DNA from: Clostridioides difficile
GTDB lineage: Bacteria > Bacillota > Clostridia > Peptostreptococcales > Peptostreptococcaceae
NCBI GenBank assembly: GCA_012955965.1
Contig: JABBZI010000014.1
Location: 40,638 to 104,637 of the forward strand
Reading direction: 5' to 3'
Length of the DNA stretch: 64,000 nt
Position 1 is the stretch's first letter. Each line of letters begins with the position of its first letter. This document shows positions 53,030-63,411 of the stretch, one piece after another. The notes below the pieces were generated by a model. It searched no databases. It worked only from the letters and a program-made list of their open reading frames with translations, and was not told where the DNA came from. A program made the translations under genes and the position numbers.

Positions 53030-55015
53030 TTACCTCCTCTTGGTAATTATTTTATAAAATTCATCAAATGATTTTACTTTAGAAAGTGCTTCTACCATTT
53101 TTTTATCTCTCCCTACTTCAAGTACCTCTTCATAGCTTTTTATTATCAAATCTGTACTTTCTACATTCTTATCTGGAATTATCATCAATATTATTATTCT
53201 AATTTCTTTTGTATCCCAAATTACTGGATTTTCTAATATACCAAATGCCAGATAAAGATTTTCTCCTTTAGAACTAACTGAATGAGGTAATGCTATGTAA
53301 TTATCTAGTGCGGTAGAAGACTTTTTTTCTCTTTTTAATACATTTTCCTTAAACTCCAAATCAATAATTCCTTTATGTACTAGCTTTACTAACATTTCTT
53401 CTAAATTTTCCATAAATGTATCCTTATTCAGTATAAAAAACTTATCTTCCTCAACCAACTTACCTATAAAGGGAATATTCTTTTCAATATGCTTTATAGA
53501 TTTAAGATTTATACTATTTTTTAAGAGTATTGCATTCTCTATTTCTTTTTTTATACTTTCTTCATTAAATAAGGCATTTACTCTAAAAATCGGAACATCT
53601 AAATCCATCTTAAAATCTACTGTTGTAAATACTAAGTCATAATACTTTAATAACTCCAAATTGGCCTTAGCTTCTATGTCAGAAAAAGTATTTACTTCAA
53701 CACTTTCTCCAAGAATTTTTCCTATTTTTATCCTAATGAGTTGTGCAGTCCCAAGACCAGTTCCACAAACAACTGCTACTCTATTTACATTTAGAATTTT
53801 TCTTGAACTTTTTTCAAAATAGCTTCCAAAATGTAATGCTATATATCCTATTTCGTGTTCACATATCTTTAAGTCAAACTTTTCTTCAATTATCATTGCA
53901 GCTATTTTTGCAACACTATATGGAAATGTATATCTCTCCTTTATTTCTTGCAATAATGGATTTTTTACTCTTATGTTAAATCTCATTCTATTAAGTGCAA
54001 AATACAAATGATATTCTAGATTTTCTATAAGTTTCTTATCTTCTTTAAAATCAATTCCAGACGTTTCAAATAAAAAACTGGTTACTTCATCTACAACCTC
54101 TTTTACACTATCATTTATCTTTATACTGCTAAGTGCTAACTTTGTACTAGGAGCTTTTCTACCTATTAATGGCATTGTCAAAAATATAGTTTCTTTTTCA
54201 TTTAAAACTATATTGAATATCTTTTCTAATGAAGATTTAAGTTTTAATCCTAAAAGATATTCATCTGAACATCTTATGACTTCAAATCTCTTATCTATCT
54301 TTTCAAATTTATATCCATTTATATTTCTTAAAACAGATATTATTATATATCTTTCAACATCCATTAAGACTTGCTCCGTTATATAGAGTTCTTCTTGATT
54401 AAACAACTTTTTTAATTCGTCTCTAAGGCATTCAATATCACTCTTTTTAATAACTCTTATGTGATTAACGTTTTCCAGTATATCAATATAATTTTCATAT
54501 AATCTATCAAGGACTAGCAACCTTATATCCATTTCTTCACCAACTAAAATCATACCTATATTTGGCTTTCTTTTTAGCTCCAAATCATAATCAGATAAAA
54601 TCTTATCTGCCTTTTTTAAATCTTTTATTAATGTTGTTCTCCCTATACATATCTCTTCAGCCAAATCATCTATAGTAATTGGATTGTTAGTCATAGTTAA
54701 AATATCAAGAACATAATTTATTCTTTCATCAGGTAAATTTAAATTTATAAAGTTTGATGCCTTTCCTCTATTGAAGTTTACAATCTCAATTAATTTACTT
54801 TCGTCTTCAATTCTTATACTATATGTACCTTTTTCATTCTTAACTATTTTAGCAATACCATCTTTTAATTCTCGATTAATCTGGTTTATATAATTTCTGA
54901 TAGTCCTAGTACTAACACCTAGAACGCTTGAAAATTGTTCTAGAGTATTCGTGTCTTCTTTTAACACCATTTCTAAAATCAAAAAAACCCTAGGGTCCAT
55001 ATAAGTCATTGACAT
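53030..55015 (-). CDS. srlR: PRD-containing activator of the sorbitol operon
   Basis: A 661-residue regulator of the MtlR/LicR type. An N-terminal HTH (LEQFSSVLGVSTRTIRNYI), a second HTH (TIDDLAEEICIGRTTLIKDLK), two PTS-regulation domains (about 180-390), a IIB-like domain with Cys in VVCGTGLGTA (about 410-495), and a IIA-like domain with His in ALPHSVSS (about 520-655). Activity is expected to be set by phosphorylation at these sites, so it senses both sorbitol uptake and the general PTS. First gene of the srl operon. RBS GGGGAG. Confidence 0.93.
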   Translation of the reverse strand: MSMTYMDPRVFLILEMVLKEDTNTLEQFSSVLGVSTRTIRNYINQINRELKDGIAKIVKNEKGTYSIRIEDESKLIEIVNFNRGKASNFINLNLPDERINYVLDILTMTNNPITIDDLAEEICIGRTTLIKDLKKADKILSDYDLELKRKPNIGMILVGEEMDIRLLVLDRLYENYIDILENVNHIRVIKKSDIECLRDELKKLFNQEELYITEQVLMDVERYIIISVLRNINGYKFEKIDKRFEVIRCSDEYLLGLKLKSSLEKIFNIVLNEKETIFLTMPLIGRKAPSTKLALSSIKINDSVKEVVDEVTSFLFETSGIDFKEDKKLIENLEYHLYFALNRMRFNIRVKNPLLQEIKERYTFPYSVAKIAAMIIEEKFDLKICEHEIGYIALHFGSYFEKSSRKILNVNRVAVVCGTGLGTAQLIRIKIGKILGESVEVNTFSDIEAKANLELLKYYDLVFTTVDFKMDLDVPIFRVNALFNEESIKKEIENAILLKNSINLKSIKHIEKNIPFIGKLVEEDKFFILNKDTFMENLEEMLVKLVHKGIIDLEFKENVLKREKKSSTALDNYIALPHSVSSKGENLYLAFGILENPVIWDTKEIRIIILMIIPDKNVESTDLIIKSYEEVLEVGRDKKMVEALSKVKSFDEFYKIITKRR

Positions 55016-55046
55016 CTTTTTCTCCCCTTTGTTATCTTACATTTTT

Positions 55047-55150
55047 ATTATAATCCAAACCGTATAGATAATTAATATTCTCTTTTTCAAATCAGATTTG
55101 AAAAAGAGGAACTAATATACATTTTTTCACACCAATATGGAAAAGTGTAT
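55047..55150 (-). promoter_or_regulatory. Sorbitol operon promoter and two operator-like palindromes
   Basis: TATAAT lies on the minus strand at 55047-55052 with no good -35, typical of an activated promoter. Upstream is a perfect 14-1-14 palindrome at 55080-55108 (CTCTTTTTCAAATC-A-GATTTGAAAAAGAG), centred near -54, and a diverged copy (TTTTTCACACCAATATGGAAAA) starting 40 bases further, about 55123-55145. These are the likely binding sites of SrlR. The remaining ~400-base region to the helicase gene is AT-rich and holds only the helicase terminator. Confidence 0.75.
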
Positions 55151-55295
55151 ATTAATATGTTAAATTCTATTCTCAAATGAAAATCATATATTAATTTTTA
55201 TTTTGTTATACATTTTAATTTATTTCTTATACCTACTACGCCAAATTATAAATTAATTTTAAAATACTCCTCATAATAATATTATATAAAACAAT

Positions 55296-55361
55296 AAAAG
55301 CCTTATGTTGTTAACTATTACAGATTCTATACTATCTGTTTTGAAAACACATTAGGCTTTT
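55296..55361 (-). terminator. Terminator of the RNA helicase gene
   Basis: AAAAGCCT (55296-55303) pairs with AGGCTTTT (55354-55361), with an inner ACAGAT/ATCTGT stem (55320-55339). On the minus strand CTTTTATTG follows. Confidence 0.7.
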
Positions 55362-55418
55362 TAAATATTCAATATATTATTTTATATATTCTCTAATTAT
55401 ATTTTTATATGCTATAAA

Positions 55419-57050
55419 TTATTTTTTCTTTTTATTTGCTTTTTCTATATTAATCTTATTACCTTTTATCTTAATATCTTTCATCTTTTCAATTACTGTT
55501 TTAGCATCTTTTTTAGGTATTTCAACAAAAGTATACTTATCATATATATCTATAGTTCCTACTACTTTACCTGGGATTCCAACTTCTCCAGCTATAGCAC
55601 CAACTATATCTTTAGCTTGTACTCTTTGATTTCTACCAATATTGATAAATAATCTAATCATACCATCTTTAGCTCCAGTACCACCTTTTCTATCTCCTCG
55701 TTCTCCTCGTTCTCCACGCTCTCTTCTAGGCTTTTCTTCTATTATTTCTTCTTTCATTTCTTCACCTAGAGATAACTTCACAAGTGCAGCAGCTATATCA
55801 ACCATTGCATAGTCTTCATCATTACAGAAGCTTTCTAACCATTGTAATTGTTTAGTTAAATGTCCTTCTTCAATAGTTTGTTTAACTTGTGCAAAGAAAG
55901 TACCTACTTTTTTCTCTTCAACATCAGTTATTGTTGGTATGTTATGTTTTATCAATTTAGATTTAGTATATCTTTCTATATCTTTCATCTTTCTCATTTC
56001 TTTTCCAAATACAAAAGTAAATGACATACCTTCTCTACCAGCACGACCAGTTCTACCAATTCTATGAACATAATACTCTTCATCTTGTGGTAAATCGTAA
56101 TTGAATACACATTCAACATCATCAACATCTATACCTCTAGCTGCAACATCAGTAGCAACAAGTATATCTATTGTACCATTTCTAAACTTATCCATTACTA
56201 TATCTCTTTGAGTCTGCTTTAAATCACCATGTAAAGCATCTGCAAAATATCCTCTTGCTTGTAAATCTCCTACTAATTCATCTGCTTTTCTTTTAGTGTT
56301 ACAGAAAACAACAGATAACTTAGGGTCATATACATCAACTAATCTACATAATACTTCTAATTTATTTGATGACCTAGTTTCTATATAGTATTGCTTTGTA
56401 TTTGAAACTGTAAGTTCTTTTCTAACAACTTTTATGTGTTCTGGGTCTTTTTGATATCTCTTAGTTAATTCCAAAATTCCTCTTGGCATAGTAGCTGAGA
56501 AGAAAGTTGTTTGTCTTTCCTCAGGAATCTTACTTAAAATCATTTCTATATCTTCTCTAAATCCCATATCTAGCATTTCGTCTGCTTCATCTAATATAAT
56601 CATTTTTACATTGTCCATTTTTAATGTCTTACGATTGATATGGTCTATTGTACGTCCTGGTGTACCTATTACAACTTGTACTCCACCTTTAAGAGATTTT
56701 ATTTGTCTATCTATTGGTTGACCACCATATATAGGCAATGTCTTTATTCCGTGCGAATATTTAGCTAATTTTCTTATTTCTGTTGATACTTGTATTGCAA
56801 GTTCTCTTGTTGGACAAAGTACCACAGCTTGTAAGCTTCTGTTATTTGGGTCTATTGTTTCTAGTATAGGGATACTAAAAGCAGCTGTTTTTCCCGTACC
56901 AGTTTGAGCTTGTCCTATAACGTCTTTACCTGACAAAATCGCAGGTATAGACTGTGCTTGTATAGGAGATGGTTCTTCAAACCCCATTTCAGCTATAGCT
57001 TTTTTTATTCCTTCACTTATTGGTAAATCTTCAAACTTTGTTATATTCAT
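55419..57050 (-). CDS. DEAD-box RNA helicase (CshA/DeaD-like)
   Basis: A 543-residue ATP-dependent RNA helicase with Q motif (PSPIQAQSIPAI), motif I AQTGTGKTA, II DEAD, III SAT, and VI HRIGRTGRAGREG. A short RG-rich stretch (RRERGERGERGDRKGG, about 445-460) leads to a C-terminal DbpA-type RNA-binding domain (DGMIRLFINIGRNQ...). Probably acts in ribosome assembly, mRNA turnover or cold adaptation. Monocistronic. RBS GGAGAGG. Confidence 0.93.
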   Translation of the reverse strand: MNITKFEDLPISEGIKKAIAEMGFEEPSPIQAQSIPAILSGKDVIGQAQTGTGKTAAFSIPILETIDPNNRSLQAVVLCPTRELAIQVSTEIRKLAKYSHGIKTLPIYGGQPIDRQIKSLKGGVQVVIGTPGRTIDHINRKTLKMDNVKMIILDEADEMLDMGFREDIEMILSKIPEERQTTFFSATMPRGILELTKRYQKDPEHIKVVRKELTVSNTKQYYIETRSSNKLEVLCRLVDVYDPKLSVVFCNTKRKADELVGDLQARGYFADALHGDLKQTQRDIVMDKFRNGTIDILVATDVAARGIDVDDVECVFNYDLPQDEEYYVHRIGRTGRAGREGMSFTFVFGKEMRKMKDIERYTKSKLIKHNIPTITDVEEKKVGTFFAQVKQTIEEGHLTKQLQWLESFCNDEDYAMVDIAAALVKLSLGEEMKEEIIEEKPRRERGERGERGDRKGGTGAKDGMIRLFINIGRNQRVQAKDIVGAIAGEVGIPGKVVGTIDIYDKYTFVEIPKKDAKTVIEKMKDIKIKGNKINIEKANKKKK

Positions 57051-57140
57051 ATATTATTCCTCTCCGTTATCAATTAATCTTAACCTATCCATTATATACT
57101 TTTTTAGGATATTCTGCAATTAATATTTTTAACAGTATAG

Positions 57141-58133
57141 TTAAATAATATACATGAAATACAAAATTGATATGTATAGAAAATATGTAAATAACATCAA
57201 TATACCTTGTATTCTGCTAAGTCTGTTTGATTTAAGAGTTGGAACTATTACTATTAATAATAATAATATCATAAATGGTATATCCAATTGTCTATTTTGA
57301 GATAATATTGGTATGTTATTTGGTATTGCTGATACAGCTATTACTGACACTATATTCAATATGTTTGCACCTAAAATATTTCCTACTGATATTTCATGAT
57401 GATTTTTTCTTATAGCAGTAATTGATGAAACTATCTCTGGCAAAGAAGTTCCAAGTGCTATTATAGTTAAACTTACTATACCTTGAGGTATATTTAAAAA
57501 ACTAGCTATTCTTATCCCACTCTCTATAAGAATCTGTGAACCAATTATCATCATTATCAAACCTGTAGCAAAAAGTGCTAGTATTTTTAAAATTTCTACT
57601 ACAGAAAAACCTTTAAAACTCTTACTCTTTTTAGTAGGTATGTCTTTAATAGTACTATTTTTAATATTTCTATTTTTAGTAGATTTTCCAACTACACTTC
57701 TATAATTATTAACCATATAAAAGATTAATATTATTATAAGTAATAATGAATCTCCTCTTGTTATAACTCCATCTAAACCCAATAAAATTAAAACTATAAC
57801 AGATACTATTAATAGTAAAGACTTAGAAAAAAACATTTTTTTATCTACATTATATGGACTTATAAAAACAACTAATCCTAATGCTAATCCTGTATTACAT
57901 ATTATAGAACCAACTGCATTTCCTAAACTCATAGTAGTGTGGCCATCAATAGAAGCAAGTAAAGACACTGTAAATTCAGGTAATGTTGTCGCAAAACTAA
58001 CGATAGTTGCTCCAAGTATGATTTCTGATATGTTTGTTTTTCTACCTATCTCTACAGTACAATTTATAAAGATATCTGCGCCTTTAGTAATTAATAGGAA
58101 ACCTACTAAAAATAATATCACTGTGATAAACAA
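57141..58133 (-). CDS. Na+/Ca2+ exchanger family (CaCA) protein
   Basis: A 330-residue protein with about ten hydrophobic segments and the two alpha repeats of the CaCA family: GATIVSFATTLPEFTVSLLASIDGHTTMSLGNAVGSIICNTG and IALGTSLPEIVSSITAIRKNHHEISVGNILGANILN. Exchanges Na+ or H+ for Ca2+ across the cytoplasmic membrane. The longest frame begins at 58166, but GGGGGAGGTGAT lies inside it and selects the TTG at 58131-58133. Confidence 0.9.
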   Translation of the reverse strand: MFITVILFLVGFLLITKGADIFINCTVEIGRKTNISEIILGATIVSFATTLPEFTVSLLASIDGHTTMSLGNAVGSIICNTGLALGLVVFISPYNVDKKMFFSKSLLLIVSVIVLILLGLDGVITRGDSLLLIIILIFYMVNNYRSVVGKSTKNRNIKNSTIKDIPTKKSKSFKGFSVVEILKILALFATGLIMMIIGSQILIESGIRIASFLNIPQGIVSLTIIALGTSLPEIVSSITAIRKNHHEISVGNILGANILNIVSVIAVSAIPNNIPILSQNRQLDIPFMILLLLIVIVPTLKSNRLSRIQGILMLFTYFLYISILYFMYII

Positions 58134-58492
58134 TATATCACCTCCCCCTATTAAATAAATATTCAAATTGTGAAGATGTATGCTTTTCTTTTTTTCATAA
58201 TAAAATTTATTTATTTCAAATTTGGGATTTGAAAAATATATTATTGTTAATTAATCATTTATCTGTTTCATTTTATTTATATATGGGTATAATTTCATCA
58301 CATTAATAACATATAATTTGTTTTATACTTTAAAACGACAATTTTTGTTTTTTTGTGTATACAGGATACGAATAATATGTTATTATTATATTAGAAAATA
58401 TATTTTTTAAAAAATATATAAAATAAATTAAGTATATAAAAAATAATTTTAATAGTATTATTTATCATTTAAATCTAAGGAGGAAATACTTA
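58134..58492. other. Divergent region between the exchanger and pflB
   Basis: About 360 AT-rich bases. A lone Rex-like half site TTGTTAA lies at 58244-58250, but the second half is absent. I could not place the pflB promoter with confidence; no riboswitch or hairpin stands out. Confidence 0.4.
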
Positions 58493-60724
58493 ATGAATGC
58501 ATGGCAAGGATTTAAAACAGGAAGATGGACTAAAGAAGTAAATGTTAGAGAGTTTATACAATTAAACTATTCTCCATATGAAGGAAATGACTCTTTCTTG
58601 GCTGGTGCTACTGAAAACACTAAAAACCTATGGGATAAAGCAATGGTCTTATTTAAAAAAGAAAGAGAAAATGGTGGTACTTTAGATGTTGATACAAAAA
58701 CTGTTTCTGGAATAGCTGCATATGCTCCAGGATATTTAGATAAAGGATTAGAAACAATAGTTGGGTTACAAACGGATGCCCCTTTAAAAAGAGCTGTTAT
58801 GCCATATGGTGGTGTAAAAATGGTTGAGAATTCATGCGATGCTTTTGGATATGAATTAGACTCAGAAATAAAAGATATATTCACTAAATACAGAAAAACA
58901 CACAACCAAGGAGTTTTTGATGTTTACACTCCAGAAATGAGAGCTGCTAGAAAATCTGGTATAATAACAGGTCTTCCAGATGCTTATGGTAGAGGTAGAA
59001 TAATTGGTGACTATAGAAGAGTTGCTCTATACGGTGTTGATGCCTTAATAGAAGATAAAAATAAGCAAAAGGAATCATTAGAAGTTTCTTGCATGGATGA
59101 AGAAGTTATCAGATTAAGAGAAGAAATAACTGAGCAAATATCAGCTTTAAATGAACTTAAAAAGATGGCTCAGTCTTATGGATTTGACATATCAAAACCA
59201 GCAACTAACTCAAAAGAAGCTGTACAGTGGTTATACTTTGGTTATTTAGGTGCTGTTAAAGACCAAAATGGTGCTGCAATGTCTTTAGGTAGAACATCTA
59301 CTTTCTTAGATATATACTTTGAAAGAGATTTAAAAGCTGGAATAGTAACAGAAGAAGAATTACAAGAATATATGGACCATTTTGTTATGAAATTAAGAAT
59401 GGTTAAATTCCTAAGAACTCCTGATTACAATAATCTATTCTCTGGAGACCCAACTTGGGTAACTGAGTGTATAGGTGGTATGGGAATAGATGGTAGAACA
59501 TTAGTTACTAAAAACTCATTTAGAATGTTAAATACACTATATACATTAGGACCTTCTCCAGAACCAAACTTAACAGTTCTATGGTCAACTAAGTTGCCTC
59601 AAGGATTCAAAGATTTCTGCTCTAAAGTATCTATAGATACAAGTTCAGTACAGTATGAAAATGATGATTTAATGAGAGCATACTGGGGAGATGATTACGG
59701 TATAGCTTGTTGTGTATCTGCAATGAAAATTGGTAAACAAATGCAGTTCTTTGGAGCTAGAGTTAACTTAGCAAAAACTTTATTATATGCTATAAATGGT
59801 GGTATAGATGAGAAATCTGGTGTTCAAGTTGGACCAAGATTTGAGCCTATAACTTCTGAGTACTTAAATTATGATGAAGTTATAAGTAAATTTGAACCAT
59901 TTACTGATTGGTTAGCAAATTTATATGTAAATACTTTAAATGTAATACACTACATGCATGATAAGTATTCTTATGAAGCATTAGAGATGGCATTACATGA
60001 TAGAGATATATTTAGAACTATGGCTTGTGGTATGGCTGGATTATCAGTTTGTGCAGACTCATTATCTGCTATAAAACATGCTAAAGTGAAAACTATTAGA
60101 AATGAGCAAGGAATAGCTGTTGATTTCGAAATAGAAGGAGATTATCCAAAATACGGAAACAATGATGACAGAGTTGATAGTATAGCTGTAGAGTTAGTTG
60201 AAAGCTTCATGAATAAAATAAGAAAAAATAAAACTTATAGAAATTCTTATCCTACTCAATCTATACTTACAATAACTTCAAATGTTGTTTATGGTAAGAA
60301 AACTGGTAATACGCCAGACGGTAGAAGAGCTGGTGCTCCATTTGCTCCTGGTGCTAACCCAATGCATGGTAGAGATACTAATGGTGCCTTAGCTTCATTA
60401 TCTTCAGTTGCTAAATTACCATATGAGCATGCTCAAGATGGTATATCTAATACTTTCTCTATAGTACCAGCTGCTTTAGGAAAAGATATGAATGAAAGAA
60501 TAAACAATCTTTCTGCAATGATGGATGGATACTTCTCTCAAAATGCTCATCACTTAAATGTAAATGTATTTGATAGAGCTACTTTAGAAGATGCTATGGA
60601 ACATCCAGAAGAATATCCACAATTAACTATAAGAGTATCTGGATATGCTGTTAATTTCATAAAATTAACAAAAGAACAACAATTAGATGTTATAAACAGA
60701 ACATTCCACGGTAAAATGGCTTAG
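58493..60724 (+). CDS. pflB: Pyruvate formate-lyase
   Basis: A 743-residue glycyl-radical enzyme of canonical length. The active-site cysteines are C406-C407 in YGIACCVSA, and the radical is at G717 in RVSGYAV. Converts pyruvate and CoA to acetyl-CoA and formate in the cytoplasm, under anaerobic conditions. The activase PflA is the next gene. RBS AAGGAGGAAA. Confidence 0.97.
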   Translation: MNAWQGFKTGRWTKEVNVREFIQLNYSPYEGNDSFLAGATENTKNLWDKAMVLFKKERENGGTLDVDTKTVSGIAAYAPGYLDKGLETIVGLQTDAPLKRAVMPYGGVKMVENSCDAFGYELDSEIKDIFTKYRKTHNQGVFDVYTPEMRAARKSGIITGLPDAYGRGRIIGDYRRVALYGVDALIEDKNKQKESLEVSCMDEEVIRLREEITEQISALNELKKMAQSYGFDISKPATNSKEAVQWLYFGYLGAVKDQNGAAMSLGRTSTFLDIYFERDLKAGIVTEEELQEYMDHFVMKLRMVKFLRTPDYNNLFSGDPTWVTECIGGMGIDGRTLVTKNSFRMLNTLYTLGPSPEPNLTVLWSTKLPQGFKDFCSKVSIDTSSVQYENDDLMRAYWGDDYGIACCVSAMKIGKQMQFFGARVNLAKTLLYAINGGIDEKSGVQVGPRFEPITSEYLNYDEVISKFEPFTDWLANLYVNTLNVIHYMHDKYSYEALEMALHDRDIFRTMACGMAGLSVCADSLSAIKHAKVKTIRNEQGIAVDFEIEGDYPKYGNNDDRVDSIAVELVESFMNKIRKNKTYRNSYPTQSILTITSNVVYGKKTGNTPDGRRAGAPFAPGANPMHGRDTNGALASLSSVAKLPYEHAQDGISNTFSIVPAALGKDMNERINNLSAMMDGYFSQNAHHLNVNVFDRATLEDAMEHPEEYPQLTIRVSGYAVNFIKLTKEQQLDVINRTFHGKMA

Positions 60725-60777
60725 TCTTTAAATTTTTATACTTTAGCTAAGATTACTACTGTGTAGAAAATAAAAAT

Positions 60778-60827
60778 AAAAGGCTGTCTTATATTTGAAT
60801 TATTTCTGGTATAGGATGGCCTTTTTT
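60778..60827 (+). terminator. Terminator between pflB and pflA
   Basis: AAAAGGCTGTCTTATA (60778-60793) pairs with TATAGGATGGCCTTTT (60810-60825) over 16 bases with three G-U pairs; a T6 run ends it (60822-60827). It would limit pflA transcription relative to pflB. Confidence 0.8.
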
Positions 60828-60883
60828 AGACAAATATTATAACTGTTAATAAAGCCATTAAAATATATTGTGAGGTGAACTCT

Positions 60884-61618
60884 ATGATTAAGGGAAAAAT
60901 ACACTCTATAGAAACGTTTGGTACTGTAGATGGACCAGGAATAAGATATATATTATTTTTTCAGGGATGTCCACTTAGATGCAAATACTGCCATAACAGA
61001 GATACATGGGACACTAAGTCAGGGAAAGAGTATACAGTTGATGAAATAATAACTGATGCTCTTAAGTATACTTCTTTCATGAAATTTTCTGGTGGTGGAA
61101 TAACTGCTTCTGGTGGAGAATCTACTCTTCAGCCAGAATTTTTAAGTGAATTATTTAAAAAAGCAAAAGAAAATGATATACACACTTGCTTGGATACATC
61201 TGGATTTGTAGATATAAAAACTATAGACCCAATTCTAGATAATACTGATTTAGTTTTACTTGATTTAAAACACATGATTGAAGAAAAATCCATTGATTTG
61301 ACTGGGGTTGGTATGGATAAAGCTTTAAAACTTGCTAGACACTTAGACTCAAGAAATATTCCTGTATGGATAAGACATGTTTTAGTTCCTGGTATTACTG
61401 ATGATAAAGATAATCTAGAAAAACTAGGTCAATTTGTTGCTACATTAAAAAATGTGGAAAGATTTGAATTACTACCATACCATTCTATGGGAATACACAA
61501 ATGGGAGAATCTAGGTATTGATTATGAACTAAAAGATGTCCCTGATGCTACTAAAGAAGATATTAAAAAAGCTAGTGAAATAATATCTAAATTTGGAGTG
61601 AAAGTATATAATAGTTAA
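60884..61618 (+). CDS. pflA: Pyruvate formate-lyase activating enzyme
   Basis: A 244-residue radical-SAM enzyme. The cluster motif C-x3-C-x2-C is in GCPLRCKYCHN near residue 30. It makes the glycyl radical of PflB. A GTG at 60875 could also start the frame, but GAGGTGA selects the ATG at 60884. Separated from pflB by a terminator and ended by a second one. Confidence 0.96.
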   Translation: MIKGKIHSIETFGTVDGPGIRYILFFQGCPLRCKYCHNRDTWDTKSGKEYTVDEIITDALKYTSFMKFSGGGITASGGESTLQPEFLSELFKKAKENDIHTCLDTSGFVDIKTIDPILDNTDLVLLDLKHMIEEKSIDLTGVGMDKALKLARHLDSRNIPVWIRHVLVPGITDDKDNLEKLGQFVATLKNVERFELLPYHSMGIHKWENLGIDYELKDVPDATKEDIKKASEIISKFGVKVYNS

Positions 61619-61647
61619 TATATATTGACATCTATAGATAACACAAT

Positions 61648-61698
61648 AAAATAGGGTAAAGTATAAGCTTTTTTAAAATTTATACTTTACCCTATTTT
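61648..61698 (+). terminator. Bidirectional terminator after pflA
   Basis: AAAATAGGGTAAAGTATAA (61648-61666) and its complement at 61680-61698 form perfect 19-base arms between pflA and the convergent EAL gene. Confidence 0.8.
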
Positions 61699-61740
61699 AA
61701 TATACTGTCACATTATTTTATATATATCATATTTTGTGTA

Positions 61741-63411
61741 TTACTTTGATAATTGAAGTTTATAAAACTCAGATGCACTTACAGGTCTTCCAAATAAAAA
61801 TCCTTGAATAATATCTACACCTAAATTCTTTACTATATCATATTCTTCATAAGACTCTATACCTTCAACACAAACTTTTAAGTTGATAATATGAGCCAAT
61901 TTAATAATATATTCAAGGAAAGTATGTTCATAACTATTATATGTAATATTCTTAACAAAACTTCTTTCAATTTTTATTATATTAACAGACAGTTCTTTAA
62001 GGTAATTTAAAGATGAATATCCTGTACCAAAATCATCTATTGCAATATGTACTCCTATACCCTTTAAGCTAATAAACTTATCATTCAGTAAATTTATATC
62101 TGGTATCCAACAATTCTCTGTTAACTCTAAAATTAAGAATTCAGGTCTTAATTGATATTCTATTAGGCATTCAACTATAAAATCTCTAAAAAAATCTTCT
62201 TTTAATTGAATGTACGATACATTTACAGATATTTTAAAATCTGGATTTATTTTATGCCATTCTTTACACTGTTTTACAGCTTCTTTTATAATCCACTTCC
62301 CCACTGGTATAATAAGATTACTTTGCTCTAAGATTGGTATAAATTCAATAGGAGATACTTCTCCATAAGCGCTTGAATGCCATCTTAAAAGTGCTTCTGC
62401 TCCTATTACTTCTCTTGTAGCAGCATCTATTTGTGGTTGAAAAAATAATTCAAGGTCATTAAAGTTATTTTCAATGCTTTCTCTTAGCTTATGTTGCATT
62501 GAAATTACCTTTAGCTTATTTTCATATAGTTCTGGTGAAAAAAACTTAATCCTATTTTTCCCATTTATTTTTGCTATATCTAATGCGATATCAGCATGTT
62601 TGAATAAATCCAAATAAGTATCTCCATCCTTTGGATACATAGCAACCCCCGCAGTTACTGTGCAATAGTACTTATTTGATTCAATCTCATGTTGAGTATT
62701 GGTATACATCTGTATCTTTTCATATATCTTATTTATAGTTTCTTTAGTACACAAAGGATAAAAAAATGCAAATTCATCTCCATCTAATCTATACAATCGA
62801 ACATCTTTTGGTAAATATTCTAACACTTCAGTAGCAATTGCACGCAGTACCTTGTCACCATAAGAGTGTCCATATTTTTCATTTATATTTTTGAAATTAT
62901 CTATATCCATAATAAATATGGCTCCACTTTCATAGGTTTTATCTTTTATGATATAATTCATCCAGTACTCAAATTGTTCTCTATTCCATGTTCCTGTAAT
63001 AGAATCAAACTTATTTTTTTCACCAATATTCTTTATTCTTCCAACCATAACTATAGTTTTTTGCTCTTCTGATATTTGGGCCTTCCCTCTACAAGAAATC
63101 CATACTACTTCTCCATATCTATTAATCAGTCTATACTCTAGATTATGTTCATCTTTTTTTCCATCTATCAACGCTTGTATATCATCTTTCCACACTTGAA
63201 CGTCATCAGGATAAATAATTTTACTCCAACAATTTACTACATCAGAATCTACATCTCTACTTAAGTCAAATTCATTAAAAATTGCTGAAGAAATTTTAAA
63301 TTTATTCCGATTTATGTCCCAAAAAAATATATAATCTTCCGTACTTTGAGACAAAAGTTCAAAGAAAATTTCTATATGATTTAAATTTAAAGAGCTCGAT
63401 TCTTCTCTCAT
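61741..63411 (-). CDS. PAS-GGDEF-EAL protein, probable c-di-GMP phosphodiesterase
   Basis: A 556-residue soluble protein: PAS (about 20-135), GGDEF (about 140-295), EAL (about 310-556). The GGDEF motif reads LDGDEF; the first Gly of GGDEF is Asp, so cyclase activity is probably lost or weak. The EAL motifs EALLRW, NVSYIQ, LELTE, DDFGTGYSSLNYL, KIERSF and EGIES are present, so hydrolysis of c-di-GMP is expected. The PAS domain probably senses a small molecule or redox state. RBS GTAGGGGG. Confidence 0.92.
   Translation of the reverse strand: MREESSSLNLNHIEIFFELLSQSTEDYIFFWDINRNKFKISSAIFNEFDLSRDVDSDVVNCWSKIIYPDDVQVWKDDIQALIDGKKDEHNLEYRLINRYGEVVWISCRGKAQISEEQKTIVMVGRIKNIGEKNKFDSITGTWNREQFEYWMNYIIKDKTYESGAIFIMDIDNFKNINEKYGHSYGDKVLRAIATEVLEYLPKDVRLYRLDGDEFAFFYPLCTKETINKIYEKIQMYTNTQHEIESNKYYCTVTAGVAMYPKDGDTYLDLFKHADIALDIAKINGKNRIKFFSPELYENKLKVISMQHKLRESIENNFNDLELFFQPQIDAATREVIGAEALLRWHSSAYGEVSPIEFIPILEQSNLIIPVGKWIIKEAVKQCKEWHKINPDFKISVNVSYIQLKEDFFRDFIVECLIEYQLRPEFLILELTENCWIPDINLLNDKFISLKGIGVHIAIDDFGTGYSSLNYLKELSVNIIKIERSFVKNITYNSYEHTFLEYIIKLAHIINLKVCVEGIESYEEYDIVKNLGVDIIQGFLFGRPVSASEFYKLQLSK

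Noticed and set aside
58244..58266. Rex operator upstream of pflB
   Set aside because: Only one half site (TTGTTAA) is convincing; the second half does not match.
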